In this document: piece by piece, positions 54,684-62,835 of the stretch | How the letters are laid out: every line of letters starts with the position of its first letter | Numbering within the stretch: the first letter of the stretch is position 1 | Origin: Saccharopolyspora kobensis | GTDB lineage: Bacteria > Actinomycetota > Actinomycetes > Mycobacteriales > Pseudonocardiaceae | NCBI RefSeq assembly: GCF_900108315.1 | Contig: NZ_FNVB01000002.1 | Coordinates: 620,001 to 684,000 of the forward strand | Length of the DNA stretch: 64,000 bases | Direction: 5' to 3' | Made by a program: the position numbers and the translations under genes | Notes under the pieces: generated by a model | What the model was told of the DNA's origin: nothing | Databases searched by the model: none | Seen by the model: the letters and a program-made list of their open reading frames with translations, nothing else

Positions 54684-56057
54684 ATGCCGCATCTCCGGCC
54701 CTTCGTCTCCGCCGTCGTGCGCCCCATCCCGATCACCACGCGGGAAGAGCGCATCGCCGAGCTGGACCGAGCCGGCCACAACCCGTTCAACATCAGCGGC
54801 GACAAGGTCAGCATCGACCTGCTGTCGGACTCGGGCACCGGTGCGGTGTCGACCGAGCAGCAGGCGTGGGCGCAGCGGGCCGACGAGCGCTACGCCGGGG
54901 CCGACTCCTGGTTCCGGTTCCGTGATGCCGTCCGCGACCTCGTGCCGCACGAGCACGTCCTGCCCGTGCACCAGGGCCGGGCGGCCGAGCGGGTGCTGTT
55001 CGGGGAGCTGCTGGAGCCGGGCAGCATCAGCCTCAGCAACATGCACTTCGACACCACCCGGGCCAACGTCGAGCGCATCGGCGCCGAGGCCCGGGACCTG
55101 CCCAGCCCGCAGCTGTTCGACCTGACCAGCGACGCGCCGTTCAAGGGCGACATCGACGTCGATGCGGTCAGAGCCGTCCTCAGTGGACCCGACGGGCACC
55201 GGGTCGGGCAGATCGTGGTCACCATCACGAACAACGGCGGTGGTGGGCAGCCGGTGTCGATGGCCAACCTGGAGGAGATCAGCGCGGTGGCCCGCGAGCA
55301 CCGCGTGCCGCTGGTCCTGGACGCCGCCCGCTTCGCCGAGAACGCCTGGCTGGTCACCCGGCGCGATCCCGAGTACGCGGACTGGAGCCCGCGGGAGGTG
55401 GCGCGGCGGGTGTTCGAGTTCGGCGACGCCGTGGTCGCCAGCCTCAAGAAGGACGGGCTCTCGCACGAAGGCGCGTTCATCGCCGTGCACGATCCCGAGC
55501 TCGCCGACCGCTGCGAGGTCGACATCATCGCCACCGAGGGCTTCCGCACCTACGGCGGCCTGACCGGGCACACGCTGGAGCACCTCGCGCAGGGCCTGCG
55601 GGAAGTGCTCGACCCGCACTACCTGGCCGACCGCGAGCACGAGGCCAAGTTCCTGGCCGACCGCCTGCGCGCGGTGGGTGTGGAGACGCTGCACCCGACC
55701 GGGCTGCACGCGGTCTACGTCAACGCCACCCCGCTGGTGCCGCACCTGGAGCCGAAGCACCTCCCCGACCACGCGGTCACCTGCGCGCTGTACCGGGAGG
55801 GCGGCATCCGGGCCGCGGGCGGCGGATTGTTCCTGGGCACCTTCGACGAGAACAACGAGCTGGTCACCGCGCCGCCGTTCGAGCTGGTGCGGCTGGCGCT
55901 GCCGCGTCGCGTCTACGACCACAGCCACATGGAGTACATCGCCGAGGTGCTGGCCGAGATCGCCAAGCACCCCGAGCGGGTGCCCGGCTACCGCCTCACC
56001 CACAACCCGGAAGTGCTGCGGCACTTCCGCTGCCGCACCGAGCCGATCGAGCCGTGA
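54684..56057 (+). CDS. tnaA: Tryptophanase (tryptophan indole-lyase)
   Basis: A 457-residue PLP enzyme cleaving tryptophan to indole, pyruvate and ammonia. It aligns in character with TnaA throughout: AGHNPFNISGDKVSIDLLSD, LPVHQGRAAERVLFGELLEP, ITNNGGGGQPVSMANLEEIS, DAARFAENAWL and the PLP Lys in VVASLKKDGLSHEGAF. C-terminal GGGLFLGTFDENNEL and YDHSHMEYIAEVL complete it. The beta-tyrosinase relative is possible but the prenyltransferase context favours (prenyl)tryptophan. Together the pair should yield a prenylated indole. ATG 54684 follows GGGAG. Confidence 0.93.
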   Translation: MPHLRPFVSAVVRPIPITTREERIAELDRAGHNPFNISGDKVSIDLLSDSGTGAVSTEQQAWAQRADERYAGADSWFRFRDAVRDLVPHEHVLPVHQGRAAERVLFGELLEPGSISLSNMHFDTTRANVERIGAEARDLPSPQLFDLTSDAPFKGDIDVDAVRAVLSGPDGHRVGQIVVTITNNGGGGQPVSMANLEEISAVAREHRVPLVLDAARFAENAWLVTRRDPEYADWSPREVARRVFEFGDAVVASLKKDGLSHEGAFIAVHDPELADRCEVDIIATEGFRTYGGLTGHTLEHLAQGLREVLDPHYLADREHEAKFLADRLRAVGVETLHPTGLHAVYVNATPLVPHLEPKHLPDHAVTCALYREGGIRAAGGGLFLGTFDENNELVTAPPFELVRLALPRRVYDHSHMEYIAEVLAEIAKHPERVPGYRLTHNPEVLRHFRCRTEPIEP

Positions 56058-56062
56058 GCGGT

Positions 56063-56095
56063 CGTGAGTGCGGGAGCACCGCTCCCGCACTCACG
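56063..56095. terminator. Terminator after tryptophanase
   Basis: CGTGAGTGCGGGAG (56063-56076) pairs perfectly with CTCCCGCACTCACG (56082-56095) around CACCG. Confidence 0.88.
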
Positions 56096-56120
56096 GCCCC
56101 GATAAGCGGGCCCACCCAAC

Positions 56121-56260
56121 GGCATTTGCATCGCCGCGGGTTCTCAGCGTTCGCCTGACCAGGACGGCCCGGCCGCCGTGCACCGATCGCAACCGCGGTC
56201 CAGGCGGACGCTGAGTTCCACTACCCGCACCGCAATGCGGAACGAGCCCGGGAGAGCCTC
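56121..56260. repeat. Intergenic palindromic repeat, copy B
   Basis: Left block 56121-56170 and right block 56199-56260 match copy A at 10891-11045. Internal inverted repeat CTCAGCGtTCGCCTG against CAGGCGgACGCTGAG. The right end runs into the TCA stop of the conservon GTPase gene. Confidence 0.65.
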
Positions 56261-56882
56261 ATGTGGACGGGATCTTCTCGATCGCCCTCCGCACCAGGGT
56301 GAGCAGCGTTTCCTTGGCGCGCTCCCGCTCCCGAGCGTCGCACATCACGACCGGGACCTCCGGCGGGATCGTCAGCGCCTCGCGCAGCTCCTCCGGCTCG
56401 TAGTGGTAGGCGTCGTCGAAGACGTTGACGGCCACCACGAACGGGATGTCGCGCCGCTCGAAGAAGTCGATCGAGGCGAACCCGTCCTCCAGCTTGCGGG
56501 TGTCCACCAGCACCACCGCACCGGCCGCGCCCAGCGCCAAGTCGTTCCACAACGGCCAGAACCGGTCCTGGCCGGGCGCGCCGAAGAGGTACAGCACGAT
56601 CTGCTCGGAGATCGTGATGCGCCCGAAGTCCAGCGCGACCGTCGTGGTCGTCTTGCGCTCAAGACCGGTGAGGTCGTCGACGCCCTCGCTGACGACGGTC
56701 ATCTCCTCCTCGGTGGTCAGCGGCGGGATCTCGCTGACCGCACCGACGAGCGTCGTCTTGCCCGCCCCGAAACCACCGGCGATCACCAGCTTGACCGGGA
56801 TCGGGGCCTGGCCTTCCCCGTCCGGGGTGGAACCGCCTGCGGCGGAAGGTCTTTCGACCAGGCTAGAGTCTGGAAAGCCCAC
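56259..56882 (-). CDS. Conservon small GTPase (CvnD-like)
   Basis: A 207-residue Ras-like bacterial GTPase, the last gene of a conservon. Walker A is VIAGGFGAGKTTLVGAVSEI, switch II is LYLFGAPGQDRFWPLWNDL, and the MglA-like middle ALGAAGAVVLVDTRKLEDG leads to VAVNVFDDAYHY, where the usual NKxD is altered to NVFD. GTG 56882 overlaps the DUF742 gene by 20 bp, as usual in conservons. It should act with the sensor, roadblock and DUF742 proteins as a membrane-linked switch affecting development or secondary metabolism. Its stop lies in repeat copy B. Confidence 0.92.
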   Translation of the reverse strand: MGFPDSSLVERPSAAGGSTPDGEGQAPIPVKLVIAGGFGAGKTTLVGAVSEIPPLTTEEEMTVVSEGVDDLTGLERKTTTTVALDFGRITISEQIVLYLFGAPGQDRFWPLWNDLALGAAGAVVLVDTRKLEDGFASIDFFERRDIPFVVAVNVFDDAYHYEPEELREALTIPPEVPVVMCDARERERAKETLLTLVRRAIEKIPST

Positions 56883-57222
56883 GGTACACCTGCTCCAAGA
56901 TATCTCGGCTGACTTCTGTACGAGGCGAGCGCACGAAGACGGCGCCGTGGTCGAGCAGGTCACCGCACAGGACCCGGACCACTCCGACCGGCTGCCCCAG
57001 CTGCACGGCCAGCTCCGCCAGCGACACCGGACGCGCGCAGGCATCCAGGATCCAGCGGTGTTCCGGGGTGAGCTCGAGCCGCGGGGTCTCCGGCCGCGGT
57101 TCGACGGTCAGCACCTGGCTGGCCGTGTCGAGCCGGGTGCTCCTGGTCGGGGTGCGACCGCGCGTGATCGTGTACGGGCGGACGATCGGGCCCGCTTCAT
57201 CGTCATACCACGCCTCGTCCAC
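56863..57222 (-). CDS. Conservon DUF742 protein (CvnC-like)
   Basis: A 119-residue DUF742 protein, a predicted winged-helix-like component of conservons. The opening DEAGPIVRPYTITRGRTPT is the family signature, followed by LELTPEHRWILDACARPVSL, AELAVQLGQPVGVVRVLCGD and LLDHGAVFVRSP. GTG 57222, two bases after the roadblock stop, is the only start compatible with the conserved N terminus. It overlaps the GTPase gene. In Streptomyces the equivalent protein interacts with the GTPase and roadblock partners. Confidence 0.93.
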   Translation of the reverse strand: MDEAWYDDEAGPIVRPYTITRGRTPTRSTRLDTASQVLTVEPRPETPRLELTPEHRWILDACARPVSLAELAVQLGQPVGVVRVLCGDLLDHGAVFVRSPRTEVSRDILEQVYRGLSRL

Positions 57223-57224
57223 GG

Positions 57225-57641
57225 TCAGGTCCTTTCCGCCACCGCACCGCGCGCGTCCCGGGGCGCGGCCGACAGGAAGCTGCCGACGCGGGTGATGAGC
57301 CTGCCCATCTCGTAGGCCACCAGCTCGATGTCGGCGTCGGACGCGCACAGCACGGCCAGGCACGCGCCGCTGCCGGCGGCGGAGACGAACAGGAAGCCGC
57401 GCTCCATCTCGACGTGCGTCTGCGCCACCTGCCCGCGGCCGAAGTCCTTGCTGACGCCCTTGCCGATGCTGCGCATGCTCGACGCCGCCGCCGCCAGCTT
57501 GTCGGCGGAGTCCCGGTCCAGGTCGTCCGACTTGGCGATCACCAGTCCGTCGTTGGACAGCACGACTGCGTGGTCGGCACCGTGCACGCCCTGCACGAAG
57601 CCGTCCAGCAGCCAACTCAGTTTCGACGCGGTTTCGGTCAT
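57225..57641 (-). CDS. Conservon roadblock/LC7 protein (CvnB-like)
   Basis: A 138-residue roadblock/LC7-fold protein (MTETASKLSWLLDGFVQGVH, then AVVLSNDGLVIAKSDDLDRD and MERGFLFVSAAGSGACLAVL). MglB-like roadblock proteins act as regulators of the adjacent Ras-like GTPase. ATG 57641 matches the family start; an upstream ATG five codons earlier is less likely. It lies 34 bp after the sensor gene and 2 bp before DUF742, so the four genes form one transcript. Confidence 0.94.
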   Translation of the reverse strand: MTETASKLSWLLDGFVQGVHGADHAVVLSNDGLVIAKSDDLDRDSADKLAAAASSMRSIGKGVSKDFGRGQVAQTHVEMERGFLFVSAAGSGACLAVLCASDADIELVAYEMGRLITRVGSFLSAAPRDARGAVAERT

Positions 57642-57675
57642 GCCCACCTCACACACTTCTCGTTGTCTGGTCTGC

Positions 57676-60054
57676 TCACTCGCGGTCGTCCGGCGTATCG
57701 CCGAAACCGCCGCGGAAGGCCCGCCGGAAACCGGCCAGCTTGCTGGGCGTGGCGACGACGCCCTGCTCCTCCTGGTCCGGCTCGTCGCGCAAGCCGTCTG
57801 CCAGGTTCTGCTGGGGAACGCGCTTGGGCAGCGGCGGCCGCGCGCTCTTCGGCTTGCCCCGCTCCTCCTCCGGCGCTGCGGGGGCAGGTTCGGGATCGGG
57901 AGCCGGATCCGCCTTGGGCCACTCGTAAGCGGCTTCGGCCGGCTTCGGATCCGGCGGCTCCGGCTGGTCGGTCGTGGCCCCGTTCCAGCTCAGCTCGCGC
58001 GGCTTGGGCACCGCGGCGAGCTTGTGCTCACCACCGCTCCCGGCGCCGAGCGGTCCGCTGCCGTTGCTCGTGGTCAGCTCGGTGTCGGCGTCCAGGAGCC
58101 GGTTCGGCAGCAGCACCGTGGCCCGGGTGCCGCCGTAGGCCGAGACGCCGAACTCCACGGCGATGTCGCGGCGGTGCGCCAGCCGCGCCGCGGTGAACAG
58201 GCCCAGCTGCTCGGCCTTGTTGCTCTCCAGCACCAGCCGGTCGAACTCCGGCGGTGCGGACATCATCTGGTTGGCGCGGTCCCGGGTCTCCTCGTTCATG
58301 CCCAGGCCCTGGTCGGCGATGTCGATGGCGACCCCGCGCGCGACCTCCTTGACGTCCACCTGCACCTGGGTGTTCGGCGGCGAGAACGCGGTGGCGTTGT
58401 CGATCAGCTCGGAGATCAGGTGGATGGTGTCGCCGACGGCGGCGCCGTTGATCATCACCTTCGGCACGTGGCCGACGACCACCCGCGAGTACTGGTCGAT
58501 CTCGGAGATCGACGAGCGCAGCACGTCCATCAGCGCCACCGGCCGGCTCCACCGGCGGCCCGGCTGCTGGTCACCGAGCACCAGCAGGTTCTCCACCGTG
58601 CGCCGGGCGCGGGTGGTGGAGTTGTCCAGCTCGAACAGCTTGGCCAGCTGCAGCGAGTTCTCCTCGTTCTTCTCCAGCTGGTCGATGGTGCCGTGCATCT
58701 GCCGCAGGAGCCGCTGGATGCGGTGCGCCATGCCGACGAACACCACTCGCGCGCCCTGCCGCGCCCGGGTCTCGCCGACCGCGGCGTCCATCGCCTGCCG
58801 CTGGAACAGCTGGAGGGCTTGCGCCACCTGGCCGACCTCGTCGGTGCCGTAGTTGTCCAGCGCGGCCATCTCGGTCTTGACGTCGACCGCTTCGCCCTCG
58901 CGCAGCCGCCGCACCATCTCGGGCAGCTTGTTCGCCATCACCAGCGATTCGGTGCGCAGGCCCTGCAGCCGGGTCAGCAGCGCTTCGTCGACCACCGCCC
59001 GGTACACGCGACGGGCGTAGATGAAGGACGCGAGCGCGACCACCAGCGCGGCGAGGCTTCCCCACAGCACCGTCCACAGCGCGTCCGCGCCGAGGTCCAC
59101 CGCGGTGGCGGAGACCTCGTCGGCCTGCGTGGTCACCAGCGCGGAGAGCTCGTTGCCGACCTCGTTGGAGACCCGGCGCCACTCCTCGCGCGTGATCGGC
59201 AGCGCGTCACCGTCCATGCCGGGGCTGGCGATGAGCCGGTCCTCGGCCGCGACCAGCTGCTGCCAGGCCGGGCTGACCAGCAGCTTCTCGTACCGGGTGC
59301 GCACCTCGGGGCGCATGCTGGAGACGTTCTGCTCCAGCGTGCTGTGGTACGAGTCGATGTAGCGGGTGAGCTGCCGGTGCTGCTCGGCGCTCAGCCGACC
59401 GGTGTCGAGCACGGTGCCGACCAGCGACGTCTCGCGGGAGAACATGTCCGATGCGCGGAGCAGGTCGGTCGCGGCGATCGCGCCCTGCCGGGTGTCCGGG
59501 TCGAGGGTGAGCTGCGCCTGGACGTCGGCCATCCGGGTGGCGGTGTCGAAGAGGGTGTCGTAGAAGTCGACGACCTCACCGCTGGAGATCTGCCCGGCGA
59601 CCACCCTGGTGCGGACGCCTTCCATCCGCTCCAGGTTGTCCACGAGCTCGTTCATCGCGCGCTGGATCTCCACTGGCGCCGATTCGATCAGACCGCTGGC
59701 GATCCGGTTCATCTCGGCGACGGCGCGGTCCGTCCGGCGCTGCTGGTCGAGCAGTTCCGCCGAGTCCCGCCCGGGCTGCTCAACGGTTTCGAGGGTCAGC
59801 AGGCGTTCCTTCTTGACCTCTTCCAGCGCGGACATCGCGGGCAGCGACATCTGCCGGACGCTGGTGGCGACGGCCTGCGTGTAGATGGCCTCGAAGGCGA
59901 ACAGGGCGCAGCCGACCGCCCAGAGGACGAAGACGACGATCCACGGGATCACCACCGACCACGTCAACCGCGACCGGATCGAGTTCTGCCCGGAGCGGCG
60001 TCTTCTCGGTTTTTCAGGAGGAGCCAAGGGCTCGTTCTGGGTTGTCACTTCCAT
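57676..60054 (-). CDS. Conservon sensor protein with NIT, HAMP and histidine-kinase ATPase domains (CvnA-like)
   Basis: A 792-residue membrane sensor. An N-terminal helix (VVIPWIVVFVLWAVGCALFA, about 32-51) and a second helix (LWTVLWGSLAALVVALASFI) frame an extracellular nitrate/nitrite-sensor-like helical domain (AVATSVRQMSLPAMSALEEV). A HAMP region (MVRRLREGEAVDVKTEMAAL), a dimerisation helix and an ATPase with ELIDNATAFSPPNTQVQVDV and DIADQGLGMNEETRDRA follow. The C terminus (about 160 residues) is proline- and acid-rich, probably disordered. It starts the conservon operon. Whether it autophosphorylates is uncertain: the clear phosphoacceptor His box of kinases is not obvious. Ligand unknown. 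Confidence 0.93.
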   Translation of the reverse strand: MEVTTQNEPLAPPEKPRRRRSGQNSIRSRLTWSVVIPWIVVFVLWAVGCALFAFEAIYTQAVATSVRQMSLPAMSALEEVKKERLLTLETVEQPGRDSAELLDQQRRTDRAVAEMNRIASGLIESAPVEIQRAMNELVDNLERMEGVRTRVVAGQISSGEVVDFYDTLFDTATRMADVQAQLTLDPDTRQGAIAATDLLRASDMFSRETSLVGTVLDTGRLSAEQHRQLTRYIDSYHSTLEQNVSSMRPEVRTRYEKLLVSPAWQQLVAAEDRLIASPGMDGDALPITREEWRRVSNEVGNELSALVTTQADEVSATAVDLGADALWTVLWGSLAALVVALASFIYARRVYRAVVDEALLTRLQGLRTESLVMANKLPEMVRRLREGEAVDVKTEMAALDNYGTDEVGQVAQALQLFQRQAMDAAVGETRARQGARVVFVGMAHRIQRLLRQMHGTIDQLEKNEENSLQLAKLFELDNSTTRARRTVENLLVLGDQQPGRRWSRPVALMDVLRSSISEIDQYSRVVVGHVPKVMINGAAVGDTIHLISELIDNATAFSPPNTQVQVDVKEVARGVAIDIADQGLGMNEETRDRANQMMSAPPEFDRLVLESNKAEQLGLFTAARLAHRRDIAVEFGVSAYGGTRATVLLPNRLLDADTELTTSNGSGPLGAGSGGEHKLAAVPKPRELSWNGATTDQPEPPDPKPAEAAYEWPKADPAPDPEPAPAAPEEERGKPKSARPPLPKRVPQQNLADGLRDEPDQEEQGVVATPSKLAGFRRAFRGGFGDTPDDRE

Positions 60055-60365
60055 GCACTCTCAAATGTTCTGGCCCGTGCGGAAACCGTCCACGCCGAAA
60101 TGCAGCGCGCGGCCGCGAACGGCCGACGCGCTGCCACCAGGCGCTGCTCGATCAGCGTGCTGCTCCGGCTCCTCTCCGCCTCCGACCGCGGTGTCCGCAC
60201 ATCCGCTCGTTCGGCGCGCTCGCTATTCCCCCGATGCGAACGCACTGTATCGAACTAAGATCATCCGATCGTGATCGAACTGCACTTTGCAGTGAGTCGT
60301 CCCGCACAGTTCGTGGGTCGACCTCGCCAGCCCAGCTCCTTACCGCCGGACGGACCAATCGCCGA
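60055..60365. promoter_or_regulatory. Intergenic upstream of the conservon
   Basis: 311 bp, no gene supported. The conservon promoter probably lies in the AT-richer 60230-60300 part, which contains the inverted repeat ACTGCA-CTT-TGCAGT (60279-60293) and several GATCG steps. Confidence 0.4.
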
Positions 60366-61397
60366 TCAGCCGATCGGCTCCACATCGGAGAATCCGGCGC
60401 CGGCGTTGAGCACCGTGTTGTCCCGGTAGACCTCGTTGCGCTGGTCGCCGCAGCGCTCGTCGTGCGGCAGCTGGAAGCCGTAGCCCGCCGCCTGCACATC
60501 GGCGTGGTTGTCGTGGAACACGTTGCGGCAGCCCCAACCGTCGACCCGCTGGATCACCTTGAAGCCGTGCTCGAAGGACCTCACCCCGCGGTTGCCGGAG
60601 ATCTGGTAGCCGTTGCCCTTGGCGCTGACCCAGCTCTCCGCCGAGTTCTGGCCGGTCATGCCCTGCCCGTCGAAGGAGTTGCGCAGCACCTCGCCGGCCG
60701 CGGTGCCCTCCTTGATGTCCACGTGCTCGGCGCGGACGTCCGGGCCGAGGCGGTTGTCCAGCGCCTTGTTGCGATCGCTGCGGTCCGGCTGGCCGGGTGC
60801 GTCGCCGTACTTGTCCCAGTTGCTCTCCGCCGAACCGAAGTAGAGCCCCTCGCCGTACTGCGGCTGCTCGGTGCCGGTGTTGTGCACGTAGGAGTTCTGG
60901 ATGACGTTGTCGGAGCTGGTGGCCCGGAAGTGCACGCCCTCGTCGCCGGTCTCGCGCACCTCAACGCCGTCGATGACGTTGTTGTTGGAGCGGTCCAGGA
61001 CGATGCCCTTGGCCGACTTCTCGACGGTGAAACCGCGCAGGCGCCAGTGGTTCGCGCCGTTGAGGTGCAGGCCGTATCCGCAGTAGGTGACGTCGCGGCC
61101 GTCGGGAACGTTGGGGTCGCAGCCCTTCTGCGTGTTGGACAGCACCGCGTCGGCGGGCCCGGTCAGCGTGATCGGCGCCGCCTCGGTTCCGCTGAGCGTG
61201 GTGAAGAAGGTGCCGTCGTAGTCGCCGGGGGCGAGTTCGATGGTGTCGCCGGGCTCGGCCTGCGCCAGGGCCTGGACGAGTTCCTCCGCGCTGGACACCG
61301 GGATCACCGCGCGCTCGGCGGCGACCGCTGTCGCCGTCGCGGTGAGCGCGAGCCCGGCGGTCAGCACCGCGATCCGCCGCAGTCTGCTGGTCGACAT
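60366..61397 (-). CDS. Secreted right-handed beta-helix protein, PL6-like (alginate/chondroitinase-B lyase fold)
   Basis: A 343-residue exported protein. A signal peptide (MSTSRLRRIAVLTAGLALTA, cleavage near AAERAV) precedes a parallel beta-helix. SAEELVQALAQAEPGDTIEL, APGDYDGTFFTTLSGTEAAP and ITLTGPADAVLS are the opening typical of PL6 and related lyases. Repeated N-x-I/V turns follow (SNNNVIDGVEVRETGDEGVH, SSDNVIQNSYVHNTG). GAGGAGG lies a few bases before the ATG. It is divergent from the PL14-like lyase (238 bp), so both may degrade one acidic polysaccharide. The calcium and Lys/Arg catalytic residues of PL6 could not be placed with confidence. Confidence 0.8.
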   Translation of the reverse strand: MSTSRLRRIAVLTAGLALTATATAVAAERAVIPVSSAEELVQALAQAEPGDTIELAPGDYDGTFFTTLSGTEAAPITLTGPADAVLSNTQKGCDPNVPDGRDVTYCGYGLHLNGANHWRLRGFTVEKSAKGIVLDRSNNNVIDGVEVRETGDEGVHFRATSSDNVIQNSYVHNTGTEQPQYGEGLYFGSAESNWDKYGDAPGQPDRSDRNKALDNRLGPDVRAEHVDIKEGTAAGEVLRNSFDGQGMTGQNSAESWVSAKGNGYQISGNRGVRSFEHGFKVIQRVDGWGCRNVFHDNHADVQAAGYGFQLPHDERCGDQRNEVYRDNTVLNAGAGFSDVEPIG

Positions 61398-61635
61398 CGT
61401 TCCTCCTCGCAGAATCCGTTCGACGGGCCGGCGGCGGAACGCCCGCGGACCGGGAGTCCGGTCGCAGATCACCTTGTCGGATCGGGGAAAAATCGTCAAC
61501 GCGCCGGAAGTATTCCCGCAACGGCGGGTTGACCGACCGGCCGTCGCTGGTGTGTGCTGGGAATCCGCCGGGAGCTTCCCGGCGTGGACCGCTCCGCCGC
61601 CCGGTCGACATCGAAGCGATGCGAGGTGGACGGAC

Positions 61636-62454
61636 GTGCGGAAAAGACGACTGACCGGGCTGACCGGAATCGCCATGGCGGCGCTGCTGGCGCTGTCCGC
61701 GGCCCCCGGCGGGGCCTCCCCCGCGGCCGAGCCGTGGAGCGGCGGTTTCGCCGACTTCCCGAGCGATTCCTGGAAGCAGCAGTGGGGTTTCGTCGCCGAG
61801 GGCGACTGGGGCTTCGACCGGATGACCCCGCAGGGCGAGGAGCTCGACGTCTTCTACGGCAAGGGGTCCTCGGCACCGTCGTGCGGCGACTGCCCGAGCG
61901 AGGGCGGCGGCCAGTTCTACACCGACTTCCGCTCGATCGGCCGCGACGACCTGGCCGACGCCCCGGTGCTGCACCTGAGCTACCAGGTGCGCTTCCCCGC
62001 CGACTGGGACTTCGGGCAGCGCGGCGGGAAGCTGCCGGGCCTCTACGGCGGCCCGCCCGGGCAGGCCAGCGGCGGCGAGCACGGCGATGCCTGGTCGACC
62101 CGGTACATGTGGCGGATCCGCAGCGACGAGCCGAAGGCCACGGTGTACGTCTACGACCCGTCGATGGGCGACGGCTACGGCGAGGACGTCGGCCTGGGCT
62201 CCTGGCTCTGGCAGGCCGACGACCAGTGGCACACCGTCGAGCAGGCGGTGGACCGCACCAACGGCACCATCACCGTCTGGTACGACGGGCGGGAAGTGCT
62301 CAACGAGCAAGGCATCCGGGAGATCGCCGACATCCCGTTCTCGGGAATCTTCTTCTCCACCTTCTTCGGCGGCCACGACACCTCCTGGGGCCCTGGCAAG
62401 GACGTGCACGCCCAGTTCCGCGACTTCCGCGTCGCCGAATCCCCGACGCGCTGA
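61636..62454 (+). CDS. Secreted polysaccharide lyase, PL14/alginate-lyase-like
   Basis: A 272-residue secreted protein. The signal peptide is VRKRRLTGLTGIAMAALLAL with cleavage near GGASPA. The mature jelly-roll shows HLSYQVRFPADWDFGQRGGK leading into GGKLPGLYGG, the best signature of PL14-type lyases, then STRYMWRIRSDEPKATVYVY and GIFFSTFFGGHDTSWGP. This group cleaves alginate or glucuronan by beta-elimination. GTG 61636 follows GAGGTGG. With the divergent beta-helix lyase it suggests uronate-polymer breakdown, although sugar-import genes are not visible. A strong hairpin terminates it. Confidence 0.82.
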   Translation: MRKRRLTGLTGIAMAALLALSAAPGGASPAAEPWSGGFADFPSDSWKQQWGFVAEGDWGFDRMTPQGEELDVFYGKGSSAPSCGDCPSEGGGQFYTDFRSIGRDDLADAPVLHLSYQVRFPADWDFGQRGGKLPGLYGGPPGQASGGEHGDAWSTRYMWRIRSDEPKATVYVYDPSMGDGYGEDVGLGSWLWQADDQWHTVEQAVDRTNGTITVWYDGREVLNEQGIREIADIPFSGIFFSTFFGGHDTSWGPGKDVHAQFRDFRVAESPTR

Positions 62455-62459
62455 GCATC

Positions 62460-62489
62460 GCGGGTGCGCAGCCCGGTCTGCGCACCCGC
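62460..62489 (+). terminator. Terminator after the PL14-like lyase
   Basis: GCGGGTGCGCAG (62460-62471) pairs perfectly with CTGCGCACCCGC (62478-62489) around CCCGGT. Confidence 0.85.
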
Positions 62490-62583
62490 AACGGCAGCGG
62501 AACCTGTTGCGGGCCACGGGCATTGGCAATTCCCCAGGCGGACCGGGGCACCGGGTGCAGGCGTGGAGGAGGACTGGGACGAC

Positions 62584-62748
62584 GTGAGCCGCCCGGTCGC
62601 CACGTTCGACCTGATGGTCCGGGCCCCGGCCGAACCGAAGGAGGGCCTCTTCCGGTTCGACTGGTCGGACATCCCGCTGGACGAATCCCTGGGGCCTCCG
62701 CTGCCGCCGGGGAGGCCGGTCCGCGCGACGAACCTGTTGTGCTTCTGA
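62584..62748 (+). CDS. Small protein of 54 residues, unknown
   Basis: Not a family I recognise. GTG 62584 follows GGAGGAGGA, and 51 of 54 codons end in G or C, which argues strongly for translation. The peptide is acidic in the middle (APAEPKEGLFRFDWSDIPLD), then Gly/Pro-rich, and ends VRATNLLCF with a single Cys one residue from the C terminus. GTG 62563 is an alternative start giving 7 more residues. It lies between a terminator and a convergent hairpin, so it is a separate transcription unit. It could be a small regulatory protein or a peptide precursor; no modifying enzyme is adjacent. Confidence 0.55.
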   Translation: MSRPVATFDLMVRAPAEPKEGLFRFDWSDIPLDESLGPPLPPGRPVRATNLLCF

Positions 62749-62759
62749 ACGATTGCGGA

Positions 62760-62803
62760 GCCGGAGGCCCGTTCCCGCCGCCAAGTGTTTCCGAGCCTCC
62801 GGC
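62760..62803. terminator. Hairpin between the small protein and the convergent unknown gene
   Basis: GCCGGAGGC (62760-62768) pairs with GCCTCCGGC (62795-62803) across a 26-base loop. Confidence 0.5.
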
Positions 62804-62835
62804 CCACCACCACCGACCCGGCCAGGTCGGCGAGT

